DNA from: Chakrabartia godavariana
Lineage (GTDB): Bacteria; Pseudomonadota; Alphaproteobacteria; Sphingomonadales; Sphingomonadaceae
DNA: 64,000 nucleotides
Reading direction: 5' to 3'
NCBI GenBank assembly: GCA_005518185.1
Contig: RKSN01000003.1
Location: forward strand, 62,001-126,000
A program made the position numbers and the translations under genes. Each line of letters opens with the position of its first letter. The first letter of the stretch is position 1. Positions 63,662 to 64,000 of this stretch are shown here, one piece after another. Under the pieces are notes generated by a model. That model saw nothing but the letters and a program-made list of their open reading frames with translations, had not been told where the DNA came from and made no database searches.

Positions 63662-64000
63662 TTGAGGACACATTTGCCGCAGACAAAGGTGCGCGCCAAA
63701 GAGCTGCGGCGAACCATGACGCTTCCAGAAGTGCTCCTTTGGCGCGAACTGAAGAAGCGACCCAAGCGACTCAAGTTCCGACGTCAGCACCCCTTCGGCC
63801 GGTACATCCTCGATTTCTATTGCGATGCCGCCAAGCTCCTCGTGGAAATTGACGGCGAAATCCATAATCGAGGCGACCGGCCCGAGCGGGATGCCGAACG
63901 CGACCAATGGCTGTCCTCGCAAGGTCTGACAGCCCTCCGCATCCCTGCCAAAGATGTCCTTGCCAATCTGGAAGGCGTCCTGCGTCATGTTATTGCGCAC
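63662..64000 (+). CDS. DUF559 endonuclease-domain protein (3' end cut by window edge)
   Basis: An open frame of 113 codons running off the window. The sequence KELRRTMTLPEVLLWRELKK, FRRQHPFGRYILDFYCDA, LLVEIDGEIHNRGDRPERDA and LRIPAKDVL is characteristic of DUF559, a Vsr/PD-(D/E)XK-like nuclease fold; LDFYC and EIDGEIH hold the likely metal ligands. Start uncertain: TTG 63662 has AGAGG upstream, and ATG 63716 would drop the first 18 residues. It sits where pntAB would be expected. Confidence 0.85.
   Translation, partial: MRTHLPQTKVRAKELRRTMTLPEVLLWRELKKRPKRLKFRRQHPFGRYILDFYCDAAKLLVEIDGEIHNRGDRPERDAERDQWLSSQGLTALRIPAKDVLANLEGVLRHVIAH

Overview
This 64 kb window is GC-rich chromosomal DNA from an alphaproteobacterium, most probably a member of the Sphingomonadales. 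The case rests on several points: a CcrM-type GANTC methyltransferase, a four-helix-free aa3 oxidase subunit IV beside pntAA, the very large NAD-glutamate dehydrogenase, polyhydroxybutyrate-type acetoacetyl-CoA reductase, and the dense interspersed palindromes typical of sphingomonad genomes. Nothing looks like a prophage, plasmid, integron or CRISPR locus. Almost all genes are chromosomal housekeeping, envelope or stress genes, so the accessory material here is mainly small repeats.

Layout. 1-6.7 kb: ffh (truncated by the window edge), a GGDEF/EAL protein, then a tightly overlapping dapF-mtaB-ftsY-yciB operon. 6.9-11.2 kb: a phage-shock region, with pspF divergent from a sigma-54 promoter that drives a small leader protein, pspA, pspB, pspC and five further PspB-like membrane/coiled-coil proteins. 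11.3-13.4 kb: a lipoprotein-type PQQ quinohaemoprotein dehydrogenase. 13.7-17.2 kb: an Mla-type lipid transport operon (STAS-MlaE, MlaF, MlaD, lipoprotein). 17.2-23.6 kb: HAD phosphatase, a cystathionine-gamma-synthase-family enzyme, a DASS carrier, pgeF, a MidA-like methyltransferase and lgt. 23.6-30.7 kb: acyl-CoA synthetase, OYE-type oxidoreductase, an orphan molybdopterin subunit, hemH and phbB. 30.8-38.4 kb: RHH protein, giant gdhB, PAS protein, MarR regulator, a chemoreceptor remnant and a small membrane protein. 38.6-46.2 kb: ergothioneine genes egtD-egtB, haloalkane dehalogenase, HPP protein, atypical Nramp transporter and ahpC-ahpF. 46.3-52.3 kb: two-component systems and a tyrosine phosphatase. 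52.5-64 kb: SH3 protein, glmM, DUF1272, thiD, rnhB, ccrM, folP, DUF2177, a pentapeptide protein, a sigma-54-type response regulator, CoxIV, pntAA and a DUF559 nuclease-like gene running off the edge.

Three things stand out. First, the psp operon carries a tandemly expanded set of small PspB-like proteins that share a membrane helix, a juxtamembrane GYP-E-WG patch and a coiled coil ending in EI-x-x-L-R/K; the PspC tail has the same ending. Second, eight GANTC sites lie within 152 bp upstream of ccrM, several spaced at about one or two helical turns. Third, at least six families of imperfect palindromes are scattered through the window, and they are not confined to gaps: one lies in frame inside mtaB, one in frame inside thiD, and others supply the C-terminus or stop codon of yciB, a sensor kinase and thiD.

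Pathways that can be read from the window: lysine/peptidoglycan precursor (dapF, glmM, pgeF), co-translational membrane targeting (ffh, ftsY), lipoprotein maturation (lgt) together with lipoproteins that would need it, haem (hemH), folate (folP), thiamine (thiD), redox defence (ahpCF, egtBD) and envelope integrity (psp, mla). All functional calls come from reading translated sequence; no database search was run.
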